This document shows positions 55,448-64,000 of a stretch of 64,000 bases of DNA, one piece after another; positions within the stretch are counted from its first letter, which is position 1, and each line of letters begins with the position of its first letter. The translations under genes and the position numbers were made by a program. The stretch spans positions 47,904 to 111,903 of the forward strand of contig NZ_QZCG01000016.1 of NCBI RefSeq assembly GCF_003591515.1, written 5' to 3'. This stretch comes from Paracoccus onubensis. Lineage in GTDB: Bacteria; Pseudomonadota; Alphaproteobacteria; Rhodobacterales; Rhodobacteraceae. The notes beneath the pieces are model-generated. The model ran no database searches. It worked only from the letters and a program-made list of their open reading frames with translations, and had not been told where the DNA came from.

Positions 55448-57034
55448 ATGAGCCAATCGGATTATGTCATCGTCGGGGCAGGCAGCGCCGGTTGTGCCCT
55501 GGCTTACCGTCTGACCGAAGCGGGCCGGACCGTTACCTTGATCGAGTTCGGAGGCAGTGACCGGGGAGTGTTCATCCAGATGCCGGGCGCGCTCAGCTAC
55601 CCGATGAACATGCCCCGCTATGACTGGGGGTATTCAAGCCAGCCCGAGCCGCATCTGAACAATCGCCGCCTCGCCACTCCGAGGGGGAAGGTGCTGGGCG
55701 GCTCATCCTCGATCAATGGCATGGTTTTCGTGCGCGGCAACCGCAAGGATTTCGACCATTGGGCCGCAAGCGGCGCAACCGGCTGGGGCTATGAGGATGT
55801 GCTGCCATATTTCAAGCGCATGGAGACATGGCATGGCGGCGAATCGGCATGGCGCGGCGACAGCGGGCCGCTGCATATCACCCGCGGCAAGCGCAGGAAT
55901 CCGCTCTTCAACACCTTCATCAAGGCCGGCCAAGAGGCGGGCTGGCCTTATACTGCGGATTACAACGGCGAGCATCAGGAAGGTTTCGGCCCGATGGAGG
56001 CGACGATCTGGAAAGGCCGCCGCTGGTCGGCCGCCAATGCCTATCTGCGCCCGGCCCGGAAGACAGGACGTCTGCGGGTGATCCGCGCCCTTGCCCAGCG
56101 GATCCTGCTGAACGGCACCCGCGCCTTTGGCGTCGAGATCGAACGGGATGGCAAGGTCGAGCAGATCACCGCCGGGTCCGAGGTCATCCTGTCGGCGGGT
56201 TCGATCAATACGCCGAAACTGCTGATGCTGTCGGGGATCGGCCCGGAAGCACATCTGCGGGATCATGGAATCGCACCGGTCGCAGACCGGCCCGGCGTGG
56301 GCGCGAATTTGCAGGATCATCTTGAGATCTACATGCAATACAAGGCGTTGAAGCCGGTCAGCCTGTATACCTATTACAATCTTCTGGGCAAGGCCCGGGT
56401 CGGCGTGGAATGGTTGTTGCAGAAGACCGGGCTTGGCGCATCGAACCAGTTCGAAAGCTGCGGCTTCATCCGTTCGGGCGAGGATATCGATTATCCGGAT
56501 ATCCAGTATCACTTCCTGCCTTTGGCGGTTCGCTATGACGGCAAGGCGGCGGCCAAGGGGCACGGTTTCCAGGCGCATGTCGGACCAATGCGTTCGAAAT
56601 CGCGCGGCACGGTCCGATTGGCCTCGGCCGATCCCGCCGAAGCGCCCGAGATCCGGTTCGACTACATGTCGCATCCCGACGACTGGAAGGAGTTCCGGGC
56701 CTGCGTGCGCCTGACGCGGCAGATCTTCGATCAGCCCGCATTCGCGGAATACCGGGGCGACGAAATTCAGCCCGGAACCGAAGTTCAAAGCGATGAGCAG
56801 ATCGACGGTTTCATTCGCAAACATGCCGAATCCGCGTTCCATCCCTGCGGCACCGCAAAGATCGGGCAGCCTGACGATCCGCAGGCCGTGGTCGATCCCG
56901 ATCTTCGCGTGATCGGAACAGGGAATCTTCGGGTAGCCGACAGCTCGGTCTTCCCGCGCATTACCAATGGCAACCTGAACGGCCCCTCGATCATGATCGG
57001 AGAGAAGGCGGCGGATCACATTCTGGAAAAATAG
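55448..57034 (+). CDS. betA: Choline dehydrogenase
   Basis: A 528-residue GMC-family flavoprotein that oxidises choline to betaine aldehyde at the membrane. The FAD dinucleotide motif GAGSAG is at 10-15. The GMC signature region GKVLGGSSSINGMVFVRG is near 79-96, the catalytic His segment AFHPCGTAKIG near 456, and the C-terminal NGNLNGPSIMIGEKAADHI completes it. Third gene of the bet operon, convergent with the patatin gene. Confidence 0.96.
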   Translation: MSQSDYVIVGAGSAGCALAYRLTEAGRTVTLIEFGGSDRGVFIQMPGALSYPMNMPRYDWGYSSQPEPHLNNRRLATPRGKVLGGSSSINGMVFVRGNRKDFDHWAASGATGWGYEDVLPYFKRMETWHGGESAWRGDSGPLHITRGKRRNPLFNTFIKAGQEAGWPYTADYNGEHQEGFGPMEATIWKGRRWSAANAYLRPARKTGRLRVIRALAQRILLNGTRAFGVEIERDGKVEQITAGSEVILSAGSINTPKLLMLSGIGPEAHLRDHGIAPVADRPGVGANLQDHLEIYMQYKALKPVSLYTYYNLLGKARVGVEWLLQKTGLGASNQFESCGFIRSGEDIDYPDIQYHFLPLAVRYDGKAAAKGHGFQAHVGPMRSKSRGTVRLASADPAEAPEIRFDYMSHPDDWKEFRACVRLTRQIFDQPAFAEYRGDEIQPGTEVQSDEQIDGFIRKHAESAFHPCGTAKIGQPDDPQAVVDPDLRVIGTGNLRVADSSVFPRITNGNLNGPSIMIGEKAADHILEK

Positions 57035-57060
57035 CTCCGGATCGCCGCGGCTCGGCGACG

Positions 57061-58125
57061 TCAGCCGACGCTTACTCCCGCGAACAGCGCCGCCAGATCG
57101 ACCGTATCGCGGTTGTTCAGGTCATCCGCATGGTTTTCCAGAAAGGTATCGGCGGCCATGCGCCCGGCCTCTTTCATCCGGACCAGCAGCCCCGGCTCTG
57201 GCATCGTCTTCGAGCGCGCCGTGAGATCGTTCATCAGCATATCGTCAAGGATCATGTGAATCAGCGGATTCTTCATGTGCTTATCCGTCAGACGGCCTTC
57301 GGAATGCAGGCGCTTGACGAAATTGATGGCCCGCAATTCGGACATCAGCGCCGAATTGAAGCTGATCTCATTCATCCGGTCGGTGATCTCCACCGGCGTC
57401 TTCGGCAGACAGTCACGGATCATCGGATTGATGTTCACGATCACGATATCTGCGGGAAGATGTTTGCGATATAACGGAAACAGTGCCGGATTGCCGGTGA
57501 ACCCGCCGTCCCAATATGCATCGGTTTCGCCGGTTACGGGGTCGCGCAGCTCGATGGCGCGAAACAGGTTCGGCAGGCAGGCCGAGGCCATGACCGCGTC
57601 CGGCGTCGCCTGAGCCCCGGTGAAAACCCGGATCCGCCCGGTGCGCACATTCGTCGCTGCCACGAAAAGCTCTGGCCCCGTCTCGCTGCTGAACCCCGGA
57701 TAGGGCAGCCCGCGCAATACCGACCCCAGCGGATTGGAATAGAACGGGCCATAATCATACGGGCTGAAGACCCTTGTCAGATTGTCCATCCACGCCGCGG
57801 GCGAAAACATCTCGGTCAGGCGTTGCAGACCGCGTGGCATCGGAGCCATGGAATACAGCCAGCGGACGACATTGTTGTCCGAAATCTGGCCGACCTCGCC
57901 CCATAGAAAATCCAGATTCTCGCGTGCCGCCTGCCGGCCCCGCAGACCATTATGGCGCGCCAGCCCGGCTTTCAGAGCGGCGCCGTTCAGGGCTCCCGCC
58001 GAGGTGCCGGTAATCGCGGCAATGCCCAGCCAGCTTTCATCCAGAATCCGGTCGAGCACACCCCATGCATAGGCACCATGCGCACCGCCGCCCTGCAATG
58101 CGAGATTGATGGTTTTCTCTTTCAT
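57061..58125 (-). CDS. Patatin-like phospholipase
   Basis: A 354-residue acyl hydrolase. The oxyanion-hole motif GGGAHG is at 12-17, the nucleophile Ser42 in GTSAG (40-44), and the catalytic Asp206 in WDGG. It has no signal peptide, so it acts in the cytoplasm or at the inner membrane, on phospholipids or possibly PHA-granule-associated lipid; the substrate is unknown. I favour ATG 58125, since GGGGCCCGGG precedes it; an in-frame ATG five codons upstream is an alternative. It is convergent with betA. Confidence 0.9.
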   Translation of the reverse strand: MKEKTINLALQGGGAHGAYAWGVLDRILDESWLGIAAITGTSAGALNGAALKAGLARHNGLRGRQAARENLDFLWGEVGQISDNNVVRWLYSMAPMPRGLQRLTEMFSPAAWMDNLTRVFSPYDYGPFYSNPLGSVLRGLPYPGFSSETGPELFVAATNVRTGRIRVFTGAQATPDAVMASACLPNLFRAIELRDPVTGETDAYWDGGFTGNPALFPLYRKHLPADIVIVNINPMIRDCLPKTPVEITDRMNEISFNSALMSELRAINFVKRLHSEGRLTDKHMKNPLIHMILDDMLMNDLTARSKTMPEPGLLVRMKEAGRMAADTFLENHADDLNNRDTVDLAALFAGVSVG

Positions 58126-58217
58126 CCCGGGCCCCTGCATTGATCGTTACGGCCCAGCATAGGGGCGGTGGGTACGGGATCACAAGATACCGGGAGACCG
58201 TTATCCGGAAATGCGAA

Positions 58218-58243
58218 GCCCCGGCCAGATCATTGGCCGGGGC
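58218..58243 (-). terminator. Hairpin terminator candidate after the EF-hand gene
   Basis: GCCCCGGCCA pairs with TGGCCGGGGC around GATCAT. On the minus strand it is followed by TTCGCATTTCC, a weak U-tract, so termination may be partial. Confidence 0.6.
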
Positions 58244-58266
58244 ATGCCAGAGCGATTCAAGTCAGA

Positions 58267-58728
58267 TCACTCGGTGACTTCCATGCCGGTATCTGCCCCG
58301 GCTTCCGCTCCCGGAGCAGCGGGAGGAAGCGCCTGTTGCTCGATCGCACCATCGACCGCGCCAGCGGCATCAGGGGCGGCCGGCAATTCGCCTTCGACGG
58401 CTTCGGCGGCCGCGCCCGGTTCCGCAACACCCGGCGCAAGTTCACCTTCCGCCGCCGTCGTAGCGGCATCCGGAGCGGCGGGCGCGGCACCAGCGGCCAT
58501 GGCCTCGGCCTCCGCGACGCTGATCATGCCATCGCCATCGCTGTCATAGGCTTCCAGCGTGCTTTGGGCATTTGCCCCGAAGCTTGCCTCCAACTCGGCC
58601 AGATCGAGCTGACCGTCCGCATTCGCATCCAATTCGCTAAAACCGGCGGCGCTGGCAGAACTCAACATTGCGACCGTGCCCAGGCAGGCAATGGAAGATA
58701 GCAATCCTGCTTTGATCTTCAGTTTCAC
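58267..58728 (-). CDS. Exported EF-hand protein with Ala/Glu/Pro-rich tail
   Basis: 153 residues. A signal peptide covers about 1-27 (SASA-AGF). Two EF-hand calcium loops follow, DANADGQLDLAE and DSDGDGMISVAE, each with acids at positions 1, 5 and 12. The remaining ~75 residues are low-complexity Ala/Pro/Glu sequence. It should be a periplasmic calcium-binding protein. The start is GTG 58728, with AAGGAG 6 bases upstream; the frame open to 58830 lacks these. The role is unknown. Confidence 0.82.
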   Translation of the reverse strand: MKLKIKAGLLSSIACLGTVAMLSSASAAGFSELDANADGQLDLAELEASFGANAQSTLEAYDSDGDGMISVAEAEAMAAGAAPAAPDAATTAAEGELAPGVAEPGAAAEAVEGELPAAPDAAGAVDGAIEQQALPPAAPGAEAGADTGMEVTE

Positions 58729-59408
58729 GTCCGTCTCCTTATGGTTGCGTGTGTCGACGGGTGTATTCTTCCACGACCATGAGTCTTCAACACAACCGCA
58801 CAAAGCCGTGGGGTCGTAAATTCGTATCATTAGGCATGGTTCCGCCGGATTATACTATTGAACTTGGCCGATTTCAGCCATCAGACCGGTGGCGGGCGAC
58901 GTGCATGTCAATCCCGAAGCCATCCGCCGAATATGGAACAGCGCCAACGGCTCCACGGTACTGCCCCAGCGGGTCACGATAAACCCGACATGATCGCAAT
59001 CGGGCATTTCATCAGAATCACGCAGCATGGAAGATGCTCCGTTACCACGGTTTTTATTGCGAAATTTCTATGGAAAGATTTTCCAGAATTTTGGAAACGC
59101 CGTATTCGACCGCGCATATCGGAACGGTCACGAGAAGAACACTGGCCAGATCGACAGGTTTTCACCGCCATTGGACCGCTGCTGCCCCGGATCGCATCCA
59201 ATCAGATCCGCCGATATTCCTGCCTTGCCTGCCACGCGTGATTTGAAGCCATGCCCCGGCGTCTGTAGCGGATAAATCATGACGGGTTCATGCCATTTTC
59301 ATGGAATGAACCGGGCAGAGATGACGCGATCAGGGGAGCACGCAGCGGGAATATCCGCCCGTGAAACCGCCACCCGAAATATGTCTCCGGGCGGCGGGAT
59401 TGCGGGGA
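58729..59408. other. Long intergenic region between the EF-hand gene and trxA
   Basis: About 680 bp, in part A/T-richer (59040-59110). Several overlapping plus-strand frames exist, but none has a ribosome binding site or recognisable sequence. The only frame with a plausible ribosome binding site is the 57-codon minus-strand frame at 58855-59028. The stretch may hold the EF-hand gene promoter and otherwise eroded sequence. Confidence 0.55.
58855..59028 (-). CDS. Possible small protein, 57 residues
   Basis: A minus-strand frame from ATG 59028 (CGGAG 9 bases upstream) to TAG at 58855. It starts MLRDSDEMPDCDHVGF, contains two Cys (11 and 42) and a balanced amino acid mix, and has GC-rich third positions in its central part. 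No family is recognised and length is at the limit of chance; it lies upstream of the EF-hand gene on the same strand. Confidence 0.3.
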   Translation of the reverse strand: MLRDSDEMPDCDHVGFIVTRWGSTVEPLALFHIRRMASGLTCTSPATGLMAEIGQVQ

Positions 59409-59729
59409 TCAGACGCTTTCGTCGATCCAGCTTTTCAGCGCAGCTTTCGGAGCAGCACCCATGCGGTTCGAGATGACTTCGCCATCCTTGAACATGAACA
59501 ATGCAGGGATACCGCGAACACCAAGGGCCGCGGCCTGTTCGGGGTTCTCGTCCACATTGACCTTAACGATTTTCAGCTTGCCGGCATATTCGTCCGACAG
59601 CTCTTCCAGAGCGGGGCCGATCTGTTTGCATGGTCCGCACCATTCGGCCCAGAAATCCACGATGACGGCGGTATCGGCCTTGCGGACCTCGGCGTCGAAT
59701 TCAGAATCGTTCACATGCACGGTTGCCAT
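59409..59729 (-). CDS. trxA: Thioredoxin
   Basis: A 106-residue cytosolic thioredoxin with active site WCGPCK at residues 30-35 (Cys31, Cys34) and the cis-Pro in GIPALFMF. It reduces ribonucleotide reductase, PAPS reductase, peroxiredoxins and others. It lies 58 bp after addA on the same strand, an order I recall as common in Rhodobacterales, so it may share that transcript. Confidence 0.98.
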   Translation of the reverse strand: MATVHVNDSEFDAEVRKADTAVIVDFWAEWCGPCKQIGPALEELSDEYAGKLKIVKVNVDENPEQAAALGVRGIPALFMFKDGEVISNRMGAAPKAALKSWIDESV

Positions 59730-59787
59730 GTCTGATGCTCCTTGAGGGATGTGCGCCGAAGGGCCGGCGCAACGGTTCCATTAACAG

Positions 59788-62700
59788 CTATGGACGCGGA
59801 ACGCCGGGGTCAAGAGCCGCCATCACCTGATCCAGAAGTGAATCGGGAAGTTCCATCAGACTGGGCGCAGCGGTCCACAGAATAGCCGTGCGCACGGTGC
59901 GATCGGGATAGATCCCCCGCAGCGCGGCACGATAGGCGCCCATCTGGCGCAGGATACCCAAAGGTGTCTGGTCAGGTTTCTGCGGAAGTTCGGCATTCGA
60001 TTTGTAATCGATCGCCAGAACCTCTTGCGCCCGCAGGATCAGCCGGTCGATCGTGCCGTGCAACAGGCCAATCCCCGGAACCGTCGCAGTCAGCCGCACC
60101 TCGCGCAGGATCTGCGCGTCCGGTGGAGGGGCCATCACCTCGGACAAATCCGGCGCGTCTATGACCGCCCGCGCCTCGTTCATCAGCGACTCGAACTCGT
60201 CCCGGTCCGGCAATCCGCCCTCGGCCCCGGTCAGGGCCGCTCTTGCCAGTCCGGGCCAGTCGTCACGCGACGAGCCGGGCAGATATTCCAGCAGCAGATG
60301 CAGCCGCGTTCCCCGACGCATCGCCGCGGCGGGATCGGCATCTTCCACCGGCGCGCCCAGCACCTTTGCCCCGCCCAGCGACGTCGCGGCGACCGGCAAG
60401 GCTGCCCGTGGAGGCGGTGGCGCAGGGCTCCGCGCCCATTCGGGAAGCTCAGCCTGCCCGACAGGCGCGAGGCCGGTTGCGATCCCGTCTTCCGGCCATT
60501 CGCCAAAGGACAGCCGCCGCACCGTGCCGACCCCATCGACCTCGATATTCCGGCAATCAAGCTTCACCCGCTCCGCGCCGTCGCGGATCAGGCCGTGCCA
60601 GCTTTCAAGCCCGTCGCCGGCATCTCCGGCGGCAGCCACGATCAGCCAGCTTTCCGCCCGTGTCATCGCCACGTAAAGCAATCGGCGGCGTTCTTCCTCT
60701 TGCCGCCGGGCAAGAAAATTGACGGCGTCAGAGACCGGATCGGGCCGCTCGCCAGCCGTGCCGCGCCATGTCTGCATGTCATCAAGACGCACGGTTCGCG
60801 CCCGGCTGTCGGCCCGGCGTTTCTGGGTTTCGGGCAGAATGACCACCGGACTTTCCAGCCCCTTTGACCCATGCACCGTCATGATGCGGATCAGCCCACC
60901 CTCGCCGCCGGGAAGTTGCCGCTTGACCTCGACATCATCACCGGCAAGCCAGACAAGAAAGCCGATCAGCGAGGGCGGCTCGAACCGTTCATAGGCCAAT
61001 GCCTGCGACAGCAGCTCGGTAATCCCGTCCTCGGCCTCGGCTCCCAGACGGGCAAGCATCGCGTTTCGACCATCATGCCGGGTGAGCAGCCGCGAGATCA
61101 GATCATAGGGCCGGATGATATCCGCCACACTGGCCAGATCGCGCAATGTTTCAAGCGCCTCCTGATGCGCGGATTCGCCCAGTCGCTGCCATAGCGAAAC
61201 GCGACCGCGACCTGCGGCCAGCCGGTACAGATCATCCTCGGACAGGCCGAACAGGGGCGAGCGCAGCGCAGCGGCCAGCGACAGATCGTCCTCGGGCGTA
61301 ACCAGCACGGAAAGCGTGGCGACGATGTCGCGTACTGCCAGTTCGGCGGCCAGTTTCAGCCGGTCCGCCCCGGCCACGGGCAAATCCAGCACCTTGCATT
61401 CGCGGATAAGTTCCTCGAACAGCGCAGCGCGGCGCTGCACGAGGATCTGGATATCCCCCGGCCCGATTGCGCGGACCCGCTTGGCCTTGGCGTCAAAGAA
61501 CGGCGTCCCGATCATCGCCTTGATCTGTCCCGCAATCGCCCGCGCCAGCATCACACTGGCCGAATTCTCGGCGGGCGCATCCACCGGATCGGTCCAGTCG
61601 CCCGGCTCGGGCTTGTCGGGCTCGGGGATCGGTGGCCAGATATCCACCCGCCCCGGCAGAGTGTCACGAAAGGCGATATGGCGCGGAGGATCGCCAAGCC
61701 CCTGCGCCGCATCGCCCTGAAACACCGCATCGACCAGCGACAGGATCGCCGGGGACGAGCGGAAGGAATGCGACAGCCCGCGCTGCTGCATCGGGCTTTG
61801 GATCGCCTGAAAATCCTGTTCGAAACGGTCGCGCATTTCCTCGAACACGGCGATATCGGCACCCTGAAAGGAATAGATCGACTGTTTCGGATCCCCCACC
61901 ACGAACAGGGTGCGATTGTGGCTTCTGGCCCCTGCGCCGCTGGTGAATTCATCGGTCAGGCTGCGGATGACCGTCCATTGCCCGGGGCTGGTGTCCTGCG
62001 CTTCGTCCACAAGGATATGGTCGATCCCGCCGTCAAGCCGCCACAGCACCCATTGCGCCACGCTGGATTCATGCAGCAGCCGGGCGGTGCGACGGATCAG
62101 GTCGTCGAAATCCAGCCAGCCATGCGCAGCCTTCCGCGCTGCCAGCCGCTGCGTGAACTCATGGGCGAAGCGATGCAATGTCAGTGTCTTCTGGGCGATA
62201 TCAAGCGCCATCGCCTGCGGACGCGCATCCTGAACGCGCAACATCAACGCGTTCAGATCGTCCGTGAAAGGCGCGGCGGGGCCGTTCTGCAAAGCCTTCG
62301 TCAGAGCCTTGCCGATCTTCGCGGCGAATGGGGTTTTCGTACCCGCACCCGTCAGCAAAGCATCCATCAGCAGAGAAAGCTCTGCCAGACCCGGCGAATA
62401 CCAGTCGCCCCCTTTCAGCTTGGCCGCCAGCTTCTGATCGTTGATGCTTCCACCCGCGAGGATCGGTATAAGCGCATCGAAAAGCCCCCCTTCCTCGCCC
62501 GTGAACACCGCGCCCAGCAAAATCTCGTGATCCAGCCCGTTGGGCAGGTCCAAAGCAGACCAGATCGCATCGGCATCGGGCGGGCCGCTGAAATCCGCCT
62601 CGGACAGGCCCGACAGAAAGCGATCCAGATCGTCACCGCCATGCAGCGCCGTCAGATCGCGGATCGCCGGATGATCCTCTTCCGCCATTTCCTCGATGAT

Positions 62701-63159
62701 GGCAAAGCGAAGAGCGCGGGCGCTGCGCTCATCAAGCTCGGCAAAGCCCATGGGCACGTCCGCTTCCAAAGGAAACCGCCTCAGAAGCGCCGCGCAGAAA
62801 CTGTGAATTGTCTGTACCTTCAGCCCGCCCGGCGCCTCGATGGCGCGGGCGAACAGCCTGCGCGCCGCAGCCAGATCGACTTCGCCTTGCTCTCCCAGTT
62901 CGCGAAGCGCCGCTTCCAGCTTCGCCGCGGGCAGCATCGCCCATTCACCAAGCCGTTTCAGCAGCCGGTTCTGCATTTCCGTCGCCGCGGCCTTGGTATA
63001 GGTCAGACACAGGATCCGCTCGGGCGCGGTGCCGTGCAGCAGCAGCCGCGCAACCCGGTCGGTCAGCACCCGCGTCTTGCCCGAGCCGGCATTGGCCGTC
63101 AGCCATGTCGAACGGGCAGGATCGGCCGCTTCGATCTGGTTTCTGGTCGCCTCATCCAT
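59788..63159 (-). CDS. addA: Double-strand break repair helicase-nuclease AddA
   Basis: An 1123-residue subunit of the alphaproteobacterial AddAB recombination complex, the functional counterpart of RecBCD. UvrD-type helicase motifs are present: Walker A TANAGSGKT at 21-29, the Walker B region DHILVDEAQDTS near 390, and TVHGSKGLE in motif V. The C-terminal PD-(D/E)xK nuclease carries AIDYKSN (Asp1051, Lys1053). It unwinds and resects DNA ends to Chi-like sites. Its start overlaps the addB end by 8 bases. Confidence 0.97.
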   Translation of the reverse strand: MDEATRNQIEAADPARSTWLTANAGSGKTRVLTDRVARLLLHGTAPERILCLTYTKAAATEMQNRLLKRLGEWAMLPAAKLEAALRELGEQGEVDLAAARRLFARAIEAPGGLKVQTIHSFCAALLRRFPLEADVPMGFAELDERSARALRFAIIEEMAEEDHPAIRDLTALHGGDDLDRFLSGLSEADFSGPPDADAIWSALDLPNGLDHEILLGAVFTGEEGGLFDALIPILAGGSINDQKLAAKLKGGDWYSPGLAELSLLMDALLTGAGTKTPFAAKIGKALTKALQNGPAAPFTDDLNALMLRVQDARPQAMALDIAQKTLTLHRFAHEFTQRLAARKAAHGWLDFDDLIRRTARLLHESSVAQWVLWRLDGGIDHILVDEAQDTSPGQWTVIRSLTDEFTSGAGARSHNRTLFVVGDPKQSIYSFQGADIAVFEEMRDRFEQDFQAIQSPMQQRGLSHSFRSSPAILSLVDAVFQGDAAQGLGDPPRHIAFRDTLPGRVDIWPPIPEPDKPEPGDWTDPVDAPAENSASVMLARAIAGQIKAMIGTPFFDAKAKRVRAIGPGDIQILVQRRAALFEELIRECKVLDLPVAGADRLKLAAELAVRDIVATLSVLVTPEDDLSLAAALRSPLFGLSEDDLYRLAAGRGRVSLWQRLGESAHQEALETLRDLASVADIIRPYDLISRLLTRHDGRNAMLARLGAEAEDGITELLSQALAYERFEPPSLIGFLVWLAGDDVEVKRQLPGGEGGLIRIMTVHGSKGLESPVVILPETQKRRADSRARTVRLDDMQTWRGTAGERPDPVSDAVNFLARRQEEERRRLLYVAMTRAESWLIVAAAGDAGDGLESWHGLIRDGAERVKLDCRNIEVDGVGTVRRLSFGEWPEDGIATGLAPVGQAELPEWARSPAPPPPRAALPVAATSLGGAKVLGAPVEDADPAAAMRRGTRLHLLLEYLPGSSRDDWPGLARAALTGAEGGLPDRDEFESLMNEARAVIDAPDLSEVMAPPPDAQILREVRLTATVPGIGLLHGTIDRLILRAQEVLAIDYKSNAELPQKPDQTPLGILRQMGAYRAALRGIYPDRTVRTAILWTAAPSLMELPDSLLDQVMAALDPGVPRP

Positions 63160-64000
63160 GATCGCCGACCTTCCGGGGCTGCGCCTTCTCGGTCAGCACC
63201 CACTCGCCATAGCGGGCAAGATGATCGTAATCGCCCGCGTAACTCAGGAGTTCCGGCGCCCGCATGGCGACAAAACCCGCCTGCCCGGACAGATAATGAC
63301 CGATCAGCCGGACGAAGCCATCCCAGCTTTCGGCCTCCATCTGCTCGGAATAATCGCGCGGCTCGGTCCGGCCCTCACCGCCAAGCCGGATATAGCGGAT
63401 GCCCGCGACCTCGACCGGGCCAAGTTCCGAAAACCCTCCGCGCCGAGCCATGGCGGCTTCAAGCATCAGCTGCTTGTCGAAATGCGCCATCTGCTTGTCA
63501 CTCGGCGGCTTGCCGGACTTATAGTCATAGATCATGACCCTGCCGTCATTCAGCAGATCGATGCGGTCAGGCTTCGCGATCAGGCGGAAATCCATTCCGT
63601 TCAGCGACACGGCGCCGCGATTCTCGATCACCTGCGGGCGTCCTTCGCTCAAACGGGCAAGCTCATCCCTGACGACCTGATCGGCAATCCTCTCGATCCG
63701 GGCCTGCCAGAATGCACGGGCCGAGGGCCAGGGAACCTGTTCTTCAAGCACCTCGGCGGTGATCCGCAGCAATCGTGTGCGCAGTTCCGCCGCGCCCAGA
63801 TCCGGCCCCGGACCGGTTTTCAGCAAATGCTCGACGATCGAATGCAGCGTCTGGCCGCGCAGGGCGGCGTCGGGTTCGGGCCGCAACGGGTTCAGCTTGC
63901 GCAGTCCAAGGACACGCCTGGCATAGACAGCATAAGGGTCGCGGATAAGCTGCGCGATCTCGGTGACAGGCAATTGCCGGAACGGCGGAGCGGGCGGGAC
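63152..64000 (-). CDS. addB: AddB, C-terminal part (runs off right edge)
   Basis: 282 residues of the C-terminal end are visible; the start lies beyond the window. The segment includes TEIAQLIRDPYAVYARRVLGLR and the nuclease motif RVMIYDYKSGKPPSDKQ, typical of the alphaproteobacterial AddB C-terminal nuclease domain. The frame remains open through 64000, so the apparent internal TTG start near 63973 is not real. It overlaps addA by 8 bases, giving an addB-addA(-trxA) operon. Confidence 0.95.
   Translation of the reverse strand, partial: VPPAPPFRQLPVTEIAQLIRDPYAVYARRVLGLRKLNPLRPEPDAALRGQTLHSIVEHLLKTGPGPDLGAAELRTRLLRITAEVLEEQVPWPSARAFWQARIERIADQVVRDELARLSEGRPQVIENRGAVSLNGMDFRLIAKPDRIDLLNDGRVMIYDYKSGKPPSDKQMAHFDKQLMLEAAMARRGGFSELGPVEVAGIRYIRLGGEGRTEPRDYSEQMEAESWDGFVRLIGHYLSGQAGFVAMRAPELLSYAGDYDHLARYGEWVLTEKAQPRKVGDHG

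Noticed and set aside
53873..57019. Long minus-strand frames opposite betB and betA
   Set aside because: They are antisense to well-supported enzymes with intact motifs and have no recognisable sequence.
63152..63973. A complete 273-residue protein at the right edge
   Set aside because: The apparent start is a TTG inside AddB. The frame continues to the window edge and the sequence is the AddB C-terminus.

Overview
The window reads as chromosomal DNA of an alphaproteobacterium of the Rhodobacterales, most like Paracoccus and its relatives. The basis is the high-GC coding sequence, the phaR-phaP-phaC / phaZ polyhydroxyalkanoate cluster, the divergent choXWV / betIBA choline locus, the addBA-trxA order and the gene order of the translation and transcription cluster. 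No database search was possible, so genus-level placement is an inference.

Layout. 1-1850 is accessory DNA: a truncated low-GC gene ending in a PIN-like domain, and about 0.9 kb without a convincing gene, beside a tRNA-Ser(GGA). 1987-6991 is the PHA storage locus (repressor phaR, phasin phaP, class I synthase phaC with an unusual basic N-terminal extension, divergent depolymerase phaZ). 7121-16405, all on the minus strand, is rpsL-rpsG-fusA-tuf followed by the front half of the S10 operon (rpsJ to rplP). That operon stops after rplP at a strong terminator. 16695-19329 holds a DMT exporter and two tandem putative rhamnosyltransferases. 19530-32095 is trnW-secE-nusG-rplKAJL-rpoBC. 32159-36444 has an ABC exporter, a second tuf and a TerB/DUF533 protein. 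36624-43039 is ordinary metabolism: cytochrome c'/b561, efp, ilvD, a guanidine-II riboswitch with an SMR exporter, fabI and pdxH. 43247-50063 has a double cold-shock protein, a DUF192 protein, tRNA-Pro, a low-GC sulfotransferase-like gene, a DUF502 protein, a DsbA-like protein, an aminotransferase and a cell-wall amidase. 50319-57034 is the choline uptake and glycine betaine synthesis locus. 57061-64000 has a patatin, an EF-hand protein, trxA, addA and the 3' part of addB.

How the genes work together. PhaC makes polyester, PhaP coats the granule, PhaZ mobilises it, and PhaR is expected to repress phaP through the TGC-rich sites overlapping the phaP promoter. ChoXWV imports choline, BetA and BetB oxidise it to glycine betaine, and BetI probably acts at a perfect inverted repeat between the two divergent operons. 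AddAB and thioredoxin form a repair/redox operon.

The strongest non-routine observations are: a two-hairpin ACGA-loop guanidine-II riboswitch in front of the SMR gene; a phaP promoter with PhaR-like sites in and around it; two tuf genes that appear identical through the whole coding sequence but have different stop codons and flanks; the S10 operon cut after rplP; two copies of a conserved palindromic intergenic repeat; and two probable laterally acquired genes beside tRNAs. I did not find a clearly new multi-gene system. The best lead for one is the left-edge PIN-like gene, whose neighbours lie outside the window.
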